DNA from: Campylorhamphus procurvoides
Taxonomy: Eukaryota > Chordata > Aves > Passeriformes > Dendrocolaptidae
Assembly (NCBI GenBank): GCA_013396655.1
Contig: WBMV01000030.1
Coordinates: 174,984 to 238,983 of the forward strand
Length of the DNA: 64,000 nt
Reading direction: 5' to 3'
Under the pieces are notes generated by a model. The model was not told the origin of the DNA. It ran no database searches and was given only the letters and a program-made list of their open reading frames with translations. Made by a program: the position numbers and the translations under genes. Positions 39,814-53,529 of this stretch are shown here, one piece after another (the stretch's first letter is position 1; each line of letters starts with the position of its first letter).

Positions 39814-40770
39814 TTATATTACATATCAGTAAGAGCTGGAAAGGCAGAAAATTCTGAATTTCAAAATAGTAATGCTATTTCTGGCTATTTTGGAAAGACT
39901 GAACAAGCTGACACCAAAGAAAGAAGGGAAGAAGAAGAAACATTGTAAATTAAAGAGTACAGGCAGGACATTGTTCTTCTTGCTACTCATAATAAGAACC
40001 CTTTTCTTGATAGGTTCAGGAAGAAGTGGAAAAGTCATTAGAACCTGGATTGTGAATCAGCTAAAAGATTTATTACGGCAGCAAAGCTAAATTGCAAATG
40101 CATGCACATGCAAGACCATAGAGTACCATAAAATGAATAGCACAGTTTTGGTTTCTACACAGAGTCACAAATTCTGTCTAAGCAGCTTTACTGTCATCAT
40201 ATGCAAAATAAAGCATTTATTTTTAGGATATTCCCTTATAAGGAAGTAGAGGTGAACTGGAGCAATCAAGAAAGAAAAATAAAAGCACAGGTTTAAAAAG
40301 AACTTTGGGTGAAGTTGACATAACAGAAAATGAGAAAGAACAGCTGGTCCAGAAATATGTATGTCTAATAATATAGATATTGTGGTACGGTACAGGAGCC
40401 GCACTGCTAAAAAAGTACATTTCTCCCTCACTTTCCTTCCATTTTTTTTTAAGGAATACTAAGAAGCATACAGGTTTCAGTTCTGCACTGTCAGTTCCTT
40501 GGCAGCTGCTACAGTGAGGAGTTCAGGAGTGGGTGCTGAGACAGGGAAGCAGAAAGAAGGAAACATACAAGCTTTGTCCCTCTTTTCTCAAGGATTAAGT
40601 TACATGTTCAGGCTTGAGTCATCTGTTCTTCTGCTCTCTCCTCCTCCATATCCTCTCTTATTCATACAGACTCCTCCTTCCCATAAATCTAGCTAATGTC
40701 AGCGTCTTCCTCAGCATTTCATCTTTCATCCTACTTCTCACATTGCAGGTAGTCCTATGTATCAAATACC

Positions 40771-40813
40771 CATACATACAAGGATACATACATACATACA
40801 TACAAATGCATAC
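40771..40813. repeat. (CATA)n microsatellite
   Basis: Several CATA tetranucleotides with one interruption (AGGA). Open frames across it are composition artefacts. Confidence 0.8.
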
Positions 40814-43074
40814 ACCTTGCATTTCCTTCTCTTGCTCCCCTTGTTTATTAGAATTGGTTAAACTGTCCACAAAATATCTTTCTCTCCCTGTACGTTCATG
40901 TCAGTTGTGTGCAATATGAGCACTGCAAACTGGCTGGGCCTCTCCAGTGGCAGCAGCCAGGCAGAGCTCAGGACTGGGATGAACTGGGGTGGAGCTGAGC
41001 AGCAAGATAAGCATCCAGCTGTTTGGAGTGGAGAACCTATGGAAAGGTACATACAGAAACCTCAAGGGAGGTCTGAAAACTGCACAAAAACCTAGATTCA
41101 GGATGGAGCAGAGTCCTGTGCTGCTCCAGGACTCCAGCATCTCTGGAAGGGTGGCCCAAACCACAGCCCACATCATTCACTACTGTGCCTCTTCCTCAGG
41201 ACACACCTTGTTCCTATTATTAATTTTGAGAAATGGGTAAGACTGTGGTTGACTTCTAGCACAAGGTGATCTATGTAAAAATTAGCATGTTTCTATGTAT
41301 CACTAACTGGGGGAAGTTTCCCCTGTTTGTTATTTGTCTTTGTACAGTGAAGCATTGGACCTCAACAATGAAAAGTTATGGTGTCCATATGACAAGCCAT
41401 ACAGCAATAAAACAGGAATGTGGGATCCTGTGCTTGGGGATTTAAAATTAGATTGCAAAGAGCACTACTTGTAACTATAGAAAAGAACTTTGTACTACCA
41501 GTGTAATAAAATAAATTACTTCTAAACTCTTTCTCCTGAAGTTGCTGGGTTCTTTTGATCATTATTTCAAGGACCTAGTCTTTGGTGTGCTCAACAGGCT
41601 ATACAACAAATGGGAAAAAAATGAATAGGCTTAGCAAACCTATTGCTATATAACCAGTGTCCTGTTGCTGGTTTGATATGCTTCATGTCACCAGGGAATT
41701 CAAAGAAATCTTTAATACAAGAGGAAGTCATTAGTGGAAAATGTGACAGTCATTATGTTTTTCATTCTAAGTTACATGACAAAACAGCCAGAGGACCAGT
41801 AATTTTTTAAAAGTCTAACATTCTGAAGCAAACAAGTGAATTTGAATTTTAGGTGTGTGCGATGGAAAGAGAATAAATAGTGTATGATCAATTAAACCCC
41901 AGTTAATGCTGAGAGTAATGCCCTCAACATTTTTAAAGAAAACAGTGAGAGGGAGACTGTTATCCTCGGAGTCAATGTGTGAGCAAGACACCCCTGGCTA
42001 GCCAATAAGACTTTTCTTGCAAGCCTGGCACTAAAACACGTATTCCATATACATTTTCCACAGCAGACTAGCTGCCACTAGGAATCTTTCAGAATTATGC
42101 TTTTAAGGCATTTTCGACTGAGAAAATAACTATGCCACTTCCACACCGACAACCTCTGTGTCAGGAAAATTTTAGCAATCTGCCATTAATGCTTATCTTT
42201 GTATTTAATAGGCATCCACAGCAAAGCTTCTTACGTACTCTTTCTTCAAAACTATATCCCATCTGTGGGTATTTTTGGAAAGAAAACCCCAAAATGTTGC
42301 ATTTACTGCATTTTAAAAAAACTTCTAGTACACAGTCATAGCTACTTATTATTAAAGGAAAGCCTGAACTCTACTGCCTGCCAGCTGTGCTCTGTCTCCT
42401 GTGGTGAGCTTATTTCAGCAGACAGCGGGGAACAGGCTGGTACTACACAGCAATACGTGGCACTTGGACCACAGGATTCATGCCTGTCATCACAATCCCT
42501 CAAGATGTTCAGATGACTCTCTATGGAGATTGTTTATTCCCAAGCCAGTATTCTCTGCATTCAAATGAGAAACCCACAGACCTCCAACTTTACAGATTAC
42601 ACAAGAAAATTGTTGTAAGGAATGAGGGGTATAACTTCTAAATGCTAGAAGGAATAGCATGAGCTTTTTGTAGTTAAATGATGCCAGTTTGATGTAATTC
42701 AGTAGGATGTCAAATGGACACCCACATAAGAAAAAATAGTTTAAATATGTGCTGAACAGAGGAAAGAATAAAGAAGGAAGAACAAGCTTTTGAATTTTTA
42801 TTTAAAACACTGGTCAGTCATGCACTTCACTGAGTATTTGTATTCCTCCTTTTGAATCAAATTCAACACTCTTGATGTGAACTCACTGTATTTAAGCTGA
42901 CCTTTCAGTTCATTTGTATTTTTAATTCTCCCTTGAAGATCCACTAAAATGTATCATACCTGAATGATTTTATAAGTATGTAAATTACCAGGATATAGGT
43001 ACTCTAAATAGGAATTCAAACAGACCTTAACAAGCAAGACCTGAACCTTTAGCACAACAAGTAAGATTTAAAAG

Positions 43075-43835
43075 AGATCTCAACAAGCTTGATGAATGAG
43101 CTCATAGAATCTCATGTAGTTCAACAAGGAAAAGTGCAGAGTCCTGCATTTGAGGTGACCTAATCCCAGAAAAAGACCTGGAGGTCCTGTTGAACATCAA
43201 TTTGAACATGAGTGAGAAATGAGGCTTTGCTGCAAAGAAGATGAATGGTAGTCTGGGCAGCATTAGGGGGAGCACTGCCAGCAGGTCAAGTGAGGTGATC
43301 CTGCCCCTCTGCTCAGCCCTGGTGGGGTCACATCTGGAGTACTATGGCAACTGCTAGGATCATCAGCACTAGACAAACATGGACATACTGGAGACACTCC
43401 AGTGAAGGGCCACCAAGAGGGTGAGGGGACAGAAGCATACCTCCTAGGAAGAAAGGCTGAAACTGCTGTGAATGTTCAGCCTGGAGAAGAGAAGGCTCAG
43501 GGAATCTCATCAACATATCTGAAAGGATGGCGCAAAGGGGACAGAGACAGGCTGTTTCCAATGGTGCCCAATGACAGGAACAGAGGCAATGAGACTAAAC
43601 AGGAAATCAGGAGGTTCCCATTGAGCATAAGGAGGAGAAACCTTTCTACTGTGAAAGTAACTGAGCACTGGCACAGGTTGCTGAGGAAGGTTTAGAAGTC
43701 TCTCTCTTTGGAGTTGCTCAGAAGTCACCTGGACATGGTCCTGGCCAACTGGGTCTATATGGTCCTGCTTAAGCAGGGGTTTGGACCAGGTGACCTCCAG
43801 AGGTCCCTGACAACCTCAGCCATTTTCTGACTCCT
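43075..43835 (+). mobile_element. CR1 retrotransposon fragment, sense, 5'-truncated
   Basis: The sequence follows the 3' part of avian CR1 in order: a TGTAGTTCAACAAGGAAAAG block, an AGCAGGTCAAGTGAGGTGAT block with CTGCTCAGCCCTGGTGGGG, CAGTGAAGGGCCACCAAGAG, CAGCCTGGAGAAGAGAAGGC, CACTGGCACAGGTTGCTGAG, and a tail close to GACCTCCAGAGGTCCCTGAC before ACCTCAGCCATTTTCTGA. It covers sequence downstream of the reverse-transcriptase core and the 3' UTR only, so it is inactive. Divergence looks high, suggesting an old insertion. Open frames here on either strand are shadows of the element. Confidence 0.9.
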
Positions 43836-46800
43836 AACCAACTTGCATTTCAGGCCTCTGCACAGAATTAGAATGAAAATTAATTACTTGAGACTTTTGT
43901 CCCAAGATTTTTACAAGAATTCTAGATACTGTTTAGAAATACTTGAAGCTCTTAATGCTCACATACCGATAATAAACTGGAGAAATATTAAATAAATTAA
44001 ACTGTTGAAGAACCAAATCAACCACATTATGATCAAATTTTGTCTTCAAAATGATCATTTTTTTTTCATGATTTCTGAACAATAGTGAAGGAATATTTTC
44101 ATTTTTATAACATCTTGTGTTTACTAATACCTAATTTTCATAATACAAATCAGGAGTAAACCAAGTAAATAGGCAGTTTAAACATAAGCTTTGGAAATGT
44201 CTAGAATTAAATAAATGCAAGGAAAAAGAATTTTTAGAGAGTTCTTACTGAAAAGACACACAGTCACCTTCAAACCAGAGTTTCTCTGCTTGAGAAGTCA
44301 TATAGTCTTCTTATAGCAGGTTCAAGGACAGATATGGGAATCTCAAGAGACCTCAATTATCAAATATCCCCTTAAAAGAATTTTTTCCGCAGGTAGACAT
44401 TAAGACTTTCCTGTCCTTACAACCTGTATTATCCTACCTACCCTACTAGGGTTAGTGGCTACAACAAAGCTAAAAATCTTTATTCTTTTCTTTATTAGGT
44501 CAGATGAATATGTTTTTCAAAAACCTTCATTTATACTTTTATTTATACAGTAAACCATAACCTCCTACTCAAACAATCATAATTAATAAATTAGGTATTT
44601 TAAATCTCCTAAATCCTAAATAATGGGGAAATAAGAGGCATCTTTTTGTCTACTACTTTGTTTTCAGAAGTTATGACTGTAGATCAAGTTCTCGTCTGTC
44701 AGATTTTTGCTACTTAGGATGCAAACAATAATTCAATACATCAAGAGAACAGCGTTATAAAGCTATTTTAGATGCAGAATAAATTTCTTTTACCCACCCC
44801 AGAAAAAAACCCCAAAACTTCCTGAATGCTTCAGTAGTGTCTAAATCAGACACTGACAACCTGAGAGCTGTGGTGTTTAATCATATTTAACAAGGTCCTT
44901 GTAGAATTGAGTAGGTCCATGAACCACAATTGCTAGAAGTTCAGAATTATTTTAAATCAACATAAACCAGGCAAACTTCTGAAGCTCAAATTTGTACCAT
45001 TTCCATAAGGAAGGAAAAATAGTTTGGTTTCATTTGGTTTGAGTTTTTATTTTATTTTTTAACCCCCACATCACAGTAGAGACCTAGAAGTAGAGAAACA
45101 GAAGTGTATGATATCAGCTCCTGTACTGAACAGTTCTGTACCTCTAGCTGTAAAAATATGCTTTTCATTTATAGTGGTAAAATAAAGGTCATTAATTACA
45201 ATTCCCAGCCATTCAGTTGAACAGAAGTGTATATGTTCTCTGATAGGATTCTAAGTATTAATACATTGCTGAAAATTGCTACCATGGACTAATCCTTGCA
45301 TTTACCTTAATTTTGCCTCATCGATATGGGATAAGGAATAAAGCAAAATCTAGTGTCTATGATTAGCTAAAGCATTTTCAGCATTGTTTTCACTCAAATG
45401 CAGCTGTATCCTGGTCCTTTCAGCCTCCTCTGGTTGCAAGCAATTACTAGAATACATAGGTGCTTGAGTACATCCCTTTTACCAAGGAACATACTTGCCA
45501 TTAAGACAGGGTGAGAGGTAGATAAATATAGGGATGGACCGATAAATATGTACATAAGATAAATTGAAATAATTTCTTGGCACTCTATTCATCAGAGCAG
45601 AGTATATCAGGGGATACGTGTAGTTCTGATAATATTATAGGTGTTCAAAGTGTAAAAGCATCCATGTAGAAGCTGATGAGAATGTTATATCTAAATTCAC
45701 TGAAAAACCATCACTGATCTGATACTGCAAATAAATTCAATGATTGTATTGTACATGCAGAATCTGAAATCTGACTGTACATTTTGTCCTCAGAATTAAT
45801 TTCTAAAATAACTTTTTGAACACTTTAACGATTAATTATTGTACTTAAAAAAAAAAGTCTCCAGATTAATCCTATTATTGTAGGTTCAGCAAATTTAAAA
45901 AACCAATACTGTGGCTGATAGTCAGATTCTGTTTTAAAGAACATGCATGATTGTCCAAAAGTGCTATCTTCATAATAAAAGTTTTCTTTAAATAGCACCT
46001 GAACATTAAAAAATATTTAGTGCAGAAAAAGCCCTGCCATCCTTCATTTATCATTGAGAGGGGAGAAGATATAAAGGATGAGCCAGATATTCACAAAGTC
46101 TTCCTTTTCAAAGACTTTCTTTTATTATTAAAAAATGTAATTTCATCTTAGCTATGCACTTGATGAGAGGAAGTGCTTTAATATATTCCTATATCCTGCC
46201 AAGTCATAGCTGGGCAGAGAGTTACAGTGCTCCACTCTGCCTTTCCAGAGACACACTGCAGTGTGCGCATGTAGCATTCCCCTTGTCTGAATGAGAAGTG
46301 AGAAAGAGCCTGCACTCTGTGCAATACTGTCCTTGATGACGTTGCTGAATGGTTTCCATTAGACAGCCAATGTCTGCAGGACATTTTGCTCTGGTTTTGC
46401 TCTAATTGTTCCCAGAAGAGAAAGACTTCAAGATATTTCATGAATGAATCACATTTAAAGGTTTTACTTCTGTCATGGGGACATATCCTGCTGTTTTTCA
46501 TAGAATCACTGGTCTTTTGCTTTAAAAAACTCAGTTGAGGGAAGTTAAAAAGACAGAGCTTTCAAATGTAGACAGCTTCTTTGAGGGAGATAAGGTTAAC
46601 AATTTCACTTGTTCATTGCTGTTTCACTTGGATTTTATATACTCTAAGTATATACCCTAGTATTTTTCACCTCAAGGACAGCAAATTATTCTACACATAA
46701 TGACTATAAGACACCTGACTTTTTCCATTTCTTTTTTTCTCTCTCTCTTTCTCCTCTTAGAGACCCTAATAATATTTTTCTGTCACAAGTCAATGTTCCA

Positions 46801-48029
46801 CTACTCACACCCTTCAGGTATAAATCCAAGAGTTAACCCTTCCTTTGTAGGGGATGCTGAAAATCCACTGTTGGTATCAGTTGGATTCCCAGCCTGCCGA
46901 TGGAAGCTGCGCTGCCAAGATGGGTCAGAGCAGCAGTAGCTGCAGAAAGCCAGACCTCAGCTGAAAAGGAGGTGTAACATCTGCTTTGCATTGTGCAGAG
47001 TACCAAAACCACATCTGCAATCCTACTAAAGTGCAAAACTTGGAAAAGATACTAATCACTTTACTGCTCCTGAAAGAAAGGAATTCCTTTTGCCTATAGC
47101 TGCTACAAGTTATATGCATACCTAATACTTCAAGATTTGAACTTTATGTGTCTTGCACCAGTTAGCCTTTTTCTTAGGCAAGTATTGTGGAAAGGGCTTC
47201 TGGTGCCTGACTCATTTTGGTCTCAAGTATGTTATGATTGAGAAGGAGAGATTTGACAGGCAGTGGATCCTCCTTATATGATTAGGAAATCATACCTGAA
47301 ATGACTCTGTGTTCTCATCATTCTGGATACTTCTGGTGCATTTCCATTTCTGTTTTGTGATATTGTACTTTTTTCTAAGTGCTCAGGTATCATTTTAATC
47401 CTCATGGTATAAGCTTCTAAGAAGAAACATAGAGGGACAGATTATCCCTATGTTTTATCTTATAATTTATCATCTGATTCTGTTCCAATACTGGAGAAAT
47501 TTGCAGTAAATCTATTTTGCAATATGAATAGTTTGCTGCTACTACATAACTATATGCTTTTCTGGATGTGAATAGCAAGAACAATTAAAAAAGAATGATG
47601 GTCTATATTTTTTCTCAGAGATCAAATAGTAATAATATTTCATCTTATATAATGCAATAAATTTATCCACACGATATGATTGTGGTTTTACTGTTTATTT
47701 GTTTGTTTGTTTGCTTTTTTAATATAAGTGTATAATGAATGCTTAATATATGTTTTCATTATTGCTTTGAAGTAATCATTCAATTGAGTCACTGCTGAGT
47801 CAAAGTATAACTGTGAATTCTGAGTTACACATTTAGTAAGTCAGAATTAAGAACTTTGGTGATTCGCCATGCCTATATCTGTGGTTTGCCAATCAAATAT
47901 CACTGAGTAGGTTCCTGTGCCCTGCAGCTGAACACACAGAATAATAATACTAAGACATACAAAGCCTCTGCTATAATTCTGGTATGCATACTGTAGGTTG
48001 AGCACCACTCACTGGTTCCCTTTTATGAC
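43836..48029. other. Intergenic, nothing recognised apart from a short TTTG repeat
   Basis: AT-rich unique-looking sequence between two CR1 fragments. The largest open frame (107 codons, minus strand, 46178-46501) has no recognisable domain. A TTTG microsatellite lies at 47692-47720. Confidence 0.6.
47692..47720. repeat. (TTTG)n microsatellite
   Basis: Four to five TTTG units ending in a T-run. Confidence 0.75.
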
Positions 48030-48855
48030 AACATAATCCACCTAGTTGATCAGGGGAAGCTGTTGATGTGATCCTTTTGGATTTCAGTAAAGCTTTCCAT
48101 ACTGTCTCTCCCAGGATTCTTCTGGACAAAATGTCCAGCACACACAGCTGGATAAACACATCATGTGGTGGGTGACCAGTTGGCTCATGGGTGGAGCACA
48201 GAGGGAAATAGTGAATGGGGTGACATCAGACTGGTGACCTGTCACTAGTGGGGTTCCACAGGGCCCCCTCTTGGGCCCTCTGCTCTCCATAAATGACTTG
48301 GATGACAAGACTTGAAGGGATACTAAAGAAGTTTGCAGACCATGCAAAACTAGGAGGAGCTGTCAGCTTCCTTGAAGGCACGAAGGCCCTGCAGAGAGAC
48401 CTCAANAGATAGTGAATGGTCTTAAGGGGAAGGTGTATGAAGTGTGGCTGAGGGCACTTGGTCTGTTCAGCCTGGAGGAGACTGAGGGGAGACCTCATTG
48501 CAGCTACAACTTCTTTGTGAGGGGAAGAGGAGGGGAAGAAGTGAGGCAGGCACTTATATCTTCTCTGTGGTGACGAGTGACAGGACCCAATGGAATGGCC
48601 TGAAGTTGTGTCAGGGGAGGTTTAGGTTGGTATTAGTAAGAGGTTCTTCCCCCAGAGGGTGGTTGGGCACTGGAACAGACTCCCCAGGGAAGTGGTCACA
48701 GCACCAAGGCTGACAGAGTTCCAGGAGCATTTGGACAATGCTGTCAGACACATGGTATGACTCTTGGCGATGGTTCTGTGCAGGGCTAAGAGTTGGATTC
48801 AATGAATCTTGTTGGTCCCCTCCAACTCAACATGTTCTGTGACTCTGTGATCAAA
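48030..48855 (+). mobile_element. CR1 retrotransposon fragment, sense, with internal deletion
   Basis: It begins inside the reverse-transcriptase region: GATGTGATCCTTTTGGATTT encodes the CR1-type sequence VILLDFSKAF, followed by blocks for ILLDKM and by GGGGTTCCACAGGGCCCCCT. The middle of the element is missing: at the N (48406) the sequence passes from the GCAGAGAGACCTCAA block straight to a TGAAGTGTGGCTGAGGGCAC block near the 3' end, skipping a stretch that is present in the copy at 43075. It ends with the usual CR1 tail (GTTGGATTCAATGAATCTTG, TCCAACTCAACATGTTCTGT). A stop interrupts the reading frame after the RT blocks, so the element is dead. The histidine in FSKAFH, where related RTs have aspartate, is also consistent with decay. 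Confidence 0.9.
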
Positions 48856-49966
48856 CTTCCTCAGAGAAATGGAAAAAGCATTTTGGTGGAAAATTCCTAC
48901 CTTATGTAACACCTATTGAGGTTGAAAGTTGTTCTTACCCACTGCTACTTTTATTAAGTAATTTTTAATTTGTACTGCATCATTAGATAGGATCTTAGGT
49001 GTGGATTAGATTCCATCATGCTTGCCACTGAAAACCATGGATGCAAAAAAATCTCTGCCCCATGGAATTTTAAAAACAAGATGCAAAAGTTATTCTCTAA
49101 TATCTTAGGTAATTTCCATATCTGGAGTCTCTGATTTTTTTGTTTTTTACTTACTGTAATAAATTTCAATTAACCAAAAAATAGGCAGTGCACATTAGCC
49201 CATAAATTCAAAGCCCTGCCTTTACACACAGACAGACTGTGAGACTTTTGGGACCTCTTTCCAAAGCAAGATGACCATAGAGAAACTATAAATGTTTATA
49301 CACCTTACAACTGAACGACAACATACAGAATATACAGCTCTAAACTGTGTACAGTGATAAGTCACACAACTAATATGTTGCTTAAGGAAAACTAAGGATT
49401 TCAGAGGCATAACTTGAAGTCTAGAGACTCTACTCAAATGTCAGGGCATAATCTTTTCTTGTAGATTTCAAAAGTACAGATAGTAGTTGGCACAGAAGTA
49501 CGAGAACAGAATTCTCAGGTCAAAACCTTTCAGGAAGTATTTCTGTTTAGCTATGAAAGGTATTTAGAAATTAAAGACTGTCTCTGTTTACTACTGGAAA
49601 AATAGTGATATAACTGTTAGTTCAGTAGTATTTTATATATGGTCTTTGTCATTACTCTTAAAGTATTTCCACAGGCATTTCATACGACAGATAGAAGTAC
49701 ATTTATAAACTGTTCTTTTTCTGCAACTGAAGGCATTCAGTAAAAAGTAAGGGACTGCTTTTCCCAGACAGGTCTGTGAAAGGCTAGAACTTCTGTAAAT
49801 TACAGATGGAGATACAGAAGCAAAACATTTTTCAAGGATATATTTAGATCCCCAAAACACCTACCTTGTACAGACCATGGTTTCTGCCGGTCTGAGTGCA
49901 GTTCTCTGGTGACATTTATGGAGTTTATGTGCCAGATTTGGATGACAGAAAACTGAGAAATTTTAA

Positions 49967-50015
49967 AACAAAACAAGACAAAACCCTAACAACACAATGA
50001 TGCACAACAAAAAAA
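49967..50015. repeat. A/C-rich low-complexity tract
   Basis: AAAAC and ACAAG units including AAAACCCTAACAA, which also occurs in the long tract at 23531. One telomere-like CCCTAA unit is not enough to call interstitial telomeric DNA. Confidence 0.6.
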
Positions 50016-50664
50016 TTTATTGCTAACTTACATGTAATTGTCTAAGAGATCTCATGCCCTAATGCCTACATATATACTTGTTATACATTCTCTTCATACA
50101 GATGACTATCTGTGCTTTTCGCAATTGCAAAAATTTGATTTTAGCAACTAGAGGCAGATTGATGTGATACAATTTATTATGCAAAAACATGATGAACAAA
50201 GAAAAACAACAAAGCTGAGTTTTGTGTGTTTTGTGTGCAGTAAAGGAGCCAAAAAGCTCATAAAACTTTGGAATTTTTCCAATGCCATAATTAACTTAGT
50301 TAGCTCTTTGAGCTTAATTTTTAAATTGAACAACATACTCATATGATGAAAGGGTACACTACTTCAGGCTATTTTTGCCAAGGCCTTCCCTGTCACTGGA
50401 TGCCATCTAGCCATTTCATTAACATTAGGAATAATCATCAATTTGGAAATACTCCAATAGAGAGTAAATTAGTTCACTAAGATGCATTTATTGTTGCAAC
50501 TACATGCAATATTTATTAGTATTAGCAGATGTAATACTTATTGTACAAGAAATGGAGCTACAGTAAGCATGAAGTCATTAGATTGCATTCAAAATAAAAA
50601 TGAGCTAAGCTGAAAATCTGGCATTTAACAACCTAAATATTAGCAATGTCTAGCTGCCAGACTT

Positions 50665-50744
50665 CGGTTTGGTGTTTTTGGGGTTTTTTTTTGTTTGTTT
50701 GTTTGTTTGGGGTTTTTTGCATTGGGTTTTTTTTCTTTCTTTTT
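50665..50744. repeat. G/T-rich low-complexity tract
   Basis: T-runs alternate with GTTT units and GGGG. It is the opposite-strand counterpart of the A/C-rich tracts. A Phe/Gly-rich open frame across it is an artefact. Confidence 0.75.
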
Positions 50745-51299
50745 AAAAAAGGTATCTTTGACAAGACTGTATCCTATTTTTTGATCCAAATAACTAGTCA
50801 TATTTTACACCGTGGAGATGATGTCAAAACCAGGTAGAAATAAGGACAGCAATATTTATGTTATATTTGCACTTTAGTCCAGTCTAGATCTATTCTTATG
50901 GATGTCATTGACATCATGTCCTACTAAAAAGGTTGTTCTGTCTTGTGAAATGCTTGCTGTTACCTTTCAGCCTCCACAAGGTTTGCAACTGTTCATGTAA
51001 GATTCAAACTGGTGAAATAACTCGGTAGAGGCCAACATGGCTGTAGCTCCCAGTAAAAGTTTTATTTCAGATCTCACATTTGTGAGGCATTGTGATACCG
51101 TCTGAGGTTTAAATTATTTCTACATTTTTATTGAATTCTCAAGAAAATACCAAAGGCAGTCTAATATACCAGATATTATATTTAACTGCTATATGACTAA
51201 GTTTTGTTGCTTAGTAGTGAGAGTGCTGCCTGGGGATGCCCCAGGCCTATCTACCATTCTGAGCTTTACAGGGGGCCAATTTCAGTCTCTGGGCACAGT

Positions 51300-51327
51300 C
51301 ATATTGCCACAGCCATATTGCCACAGC
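51300..51327 (+). repeat. Perfect 14-bp tandem duplication
   Basis: CATATTGCCACAGC occurs twice, head to tail, with no mismatch. It looks like a recent replication-slippage duplication. Confidence 0.8.
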
Positions 51328-52960
51328 TTGCTCACCTAGGCTGCTGCTCTTGCAAAGTAGTGGCACCAGTATATAAGAGGAAAACAATCATATCAATCTA
51401 CTAATATCTTCCTTAATTCTTTGAAAATTTTCTGTAATGGTGTTTATTCAGACTTAGTGTGGTACTCTTGTTAGAATAAGGTCATTTAATACAAGGCAAA
51501 GAACAGAACATGTTCTTTCCCTGATTAAATATTTAGTACTAACATCTGTGACTATGGAGTTAGTGTCCTTAGGGTTGTGTCCTGTTGTGTCTTTTTTAAG
51601 CCTATCTCAGAAGTTGTATCTTCACTTTGGCTCTGTAAATTGCAGGTATTTTTACTGCTATTGAAATAGTTGTATAACCAAAATCAAATGTGCACCTATT
51701 TCTCCAAAACAGCACCTTTACGTAGAGAGAATTTAGGTTCAGTCAGACTGCTGAATAACACAGAGTATGTTCTTTGTGATGGAAACCAGATATTTGTTCT
51801 TTCCTGGCTTTCGTCAAATTGAAATAGAACCCATTCATACATTAAAATCAAAAATATGTTTTGGTTCCCAGGTATGCAAGAATGTTTATGATTAATATAA
51901 AATGGGTTATGAAATATGGGAAGCACATAATTTTTCAAGGAAGTTTGCAGGAGAAAAGGATTACACAATACAAATCTGTGCTTCAATAGGCATATAAAAT
52001 ATCTCAGAATACAATTCTCTTTCTGATTTAGATAAAAATTGTGAGGTGGTCTTGGTGTACTTTATGGTTTAAATTCTTACATGTGCTTTGAATGTTTTTG
52101 TCACTTTTTACAATTTCTTTTCCTGTTTGTTTTCCGTAGACATCAGTCTTTATTTACACTTAATTTCAAATACAAAATATAAATGGACAATAACGGGGAT
52201 TTTCAAAGTGAAATATGTCTTTCTTATTTGTCATTCATGACAATATTCCCCTTAAAGATGATGGTTAAAGCAAAGATTCAAAAATGGAGATTATTTGACT
52301 TATTATCCAACCATGCCAAATAATGATAATATGGGGGGAAAGAGTGGGGCTGAGGGAGCAGAGGGATGAAGAATGCTACAGTGTTCAGAATGTTCAATAA
52401 TTATTTTGTGTGTATGACCCTGTTACAATGGGAGGACAATGAGGGTTGGGTAAAAGAAGTGAACCTGAATCTTTCTTGGGAGTGCAGAGTACTGAGTGTC
52501 CAACTCAACCAAACAATTTCTGTAAACAAAACTTTGGTTTTAGAGATGGCTTTGTAAAACCATAATCCGCATTTTGTAAATAAGCAGGGAATTTAGAGGG
52601 CTGATGGGAAAATGTTAATTTCTAACATTTTATGTAGCTGAAAGAAATTTTGTCAGAAACAATGATTAATGTGTTCAGAAATTTCTCTGCAGGATGTAAA
52701 CTGCCTTAAACGAAAGAAGTCAGACCTGTCCAGAACCTGTCTCCACTGGCTGCACATATGGAAGGTTTACTCCCTTATGCTACACCCAGTTATTGTAAAT
52801 TGCTTTTCAGCTGATGGTGGCTTCAAGCTATTACAAAACATTTAGAAAGCGTGACCCACACTTTCAGTGGGATTATTGCACTCAGTATGAATAGGTGCCT
52901 TGCAAGGAAAGAGAAAATAAAGAGGTGAGATTGGCAGAAATTACCAGAGAATTGCAGAAA

Positions 52961-53398
52961 CACAGAATATTCTGAGTTGAAAGGGACACACTAGAATCAT
53001 CACAGTCCAACTCCTGGCCTGGCACATGACCATCCCCCATAATCACACCATGTGCCTGAGAGTACCATCCAAACATTTCTTGAACTCAGACAGGTTGGGT
53101 GCTGTGATGGGGGGAGCCTGTTGCACTGCTCAGCCACCCTCTGGGTGAAGAATCTTTTTCTGATATCTAAACCTCCCTTGACACAGCTTCAGACCATTCC
53201 CCTGGGTCCTGTCACTGACAACCAGAGGGAAGAGATCAGTGCCTGACCCTTCACTTCTCCTCCTGAGGATGCTGGAGACTGCAATGAGGTGTCCCTTCAG
53301 TCTCCTCTTCTCCAGCCTGAACAAATCAAGCAACCTCAGCCAATCATAATATGGATACATGAATTCCCCTCAAGGCCCTTCACCATCTCTGTAGCCAG
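52961..53398 (-). mobile_element. CR1 retrotransposon 3' fragment, antisense
   Basis: Reading the + strand gives the reverse complement of a CR1 3' end: CACAGAATATTCTGAGTTGA and GGACACACTAGAATCATCAC, then CCACCCTCTGGGTGAAGAAT, CCTGGGTCCTGTCACTGACA, CTCCAGCCTGAACAAATCAA and ATCTCTGTAGCC at the truncated 5' end. No coding part remains. It lies about 130 bp upstream of the RALBP1-like start codon and in opposite orientation to that pseudogene. A minus-strand open frame (53130-53360) is an element shadow. Confidence 0.9.
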
Positions 53399-53529
53399 GT
53401 GGGAGAACTGGAACAGGGAGCAAGGTAAGACTCTTTGTGAGACTGAGGGGGAGCTGCTGTCCCAGCGAGCAGGCCCCCAGTGGAGTCACTGACAGGTAGA
53501 AGATTTCAGTTTGATATCAGGGAACCAGA
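53399..53529 (+). pseudogene. RALBP1P: Probable 5' UTR part of the RALBP1 retrocopy
   Basis: About 130 bp, GC-richer than the neighbourhood, between the truncated end of the antisense CR1 and the pseudogene ATG. It reads like leader sequence (GGGGGAGCTGCTGTCCCAGC and onward), but I cannot confirm homology with the parent leader from memory. Confidence 0.4.

Larger units (their letters stand above)
36340..43074. other. Intergenic, simple repeats only
   Basis: Holds a two-copy 47-bp-period repeat near 36435, twin 14-bp palindromes at 39784-39813 and a CATA microsatellite at 40771. GC-richer stretches at 36.6-37.0, 38.5-38.8 and 40.9-41.2 kb have no family I can name. No paired splice sites or protein domains recognised. 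Confidence 0.6.
48856..52960. other. Intergenic, low-complexity tracts only
   Basis: Contains an A/C-rich tract near 49967, a G/T-rich tract at 50665-50744 and a 14-bp tandem duplication at 51300. No gene-like open frame and no recognised retroelement. Confidence 0.6.

Noticed and set aside
43402..43728. Overlapping open frames of 72-97 codons on both strands
   Set aside because: They lie inside the CR1 fragment, downstream of the RT core, and are shadows of the element rather than genes.
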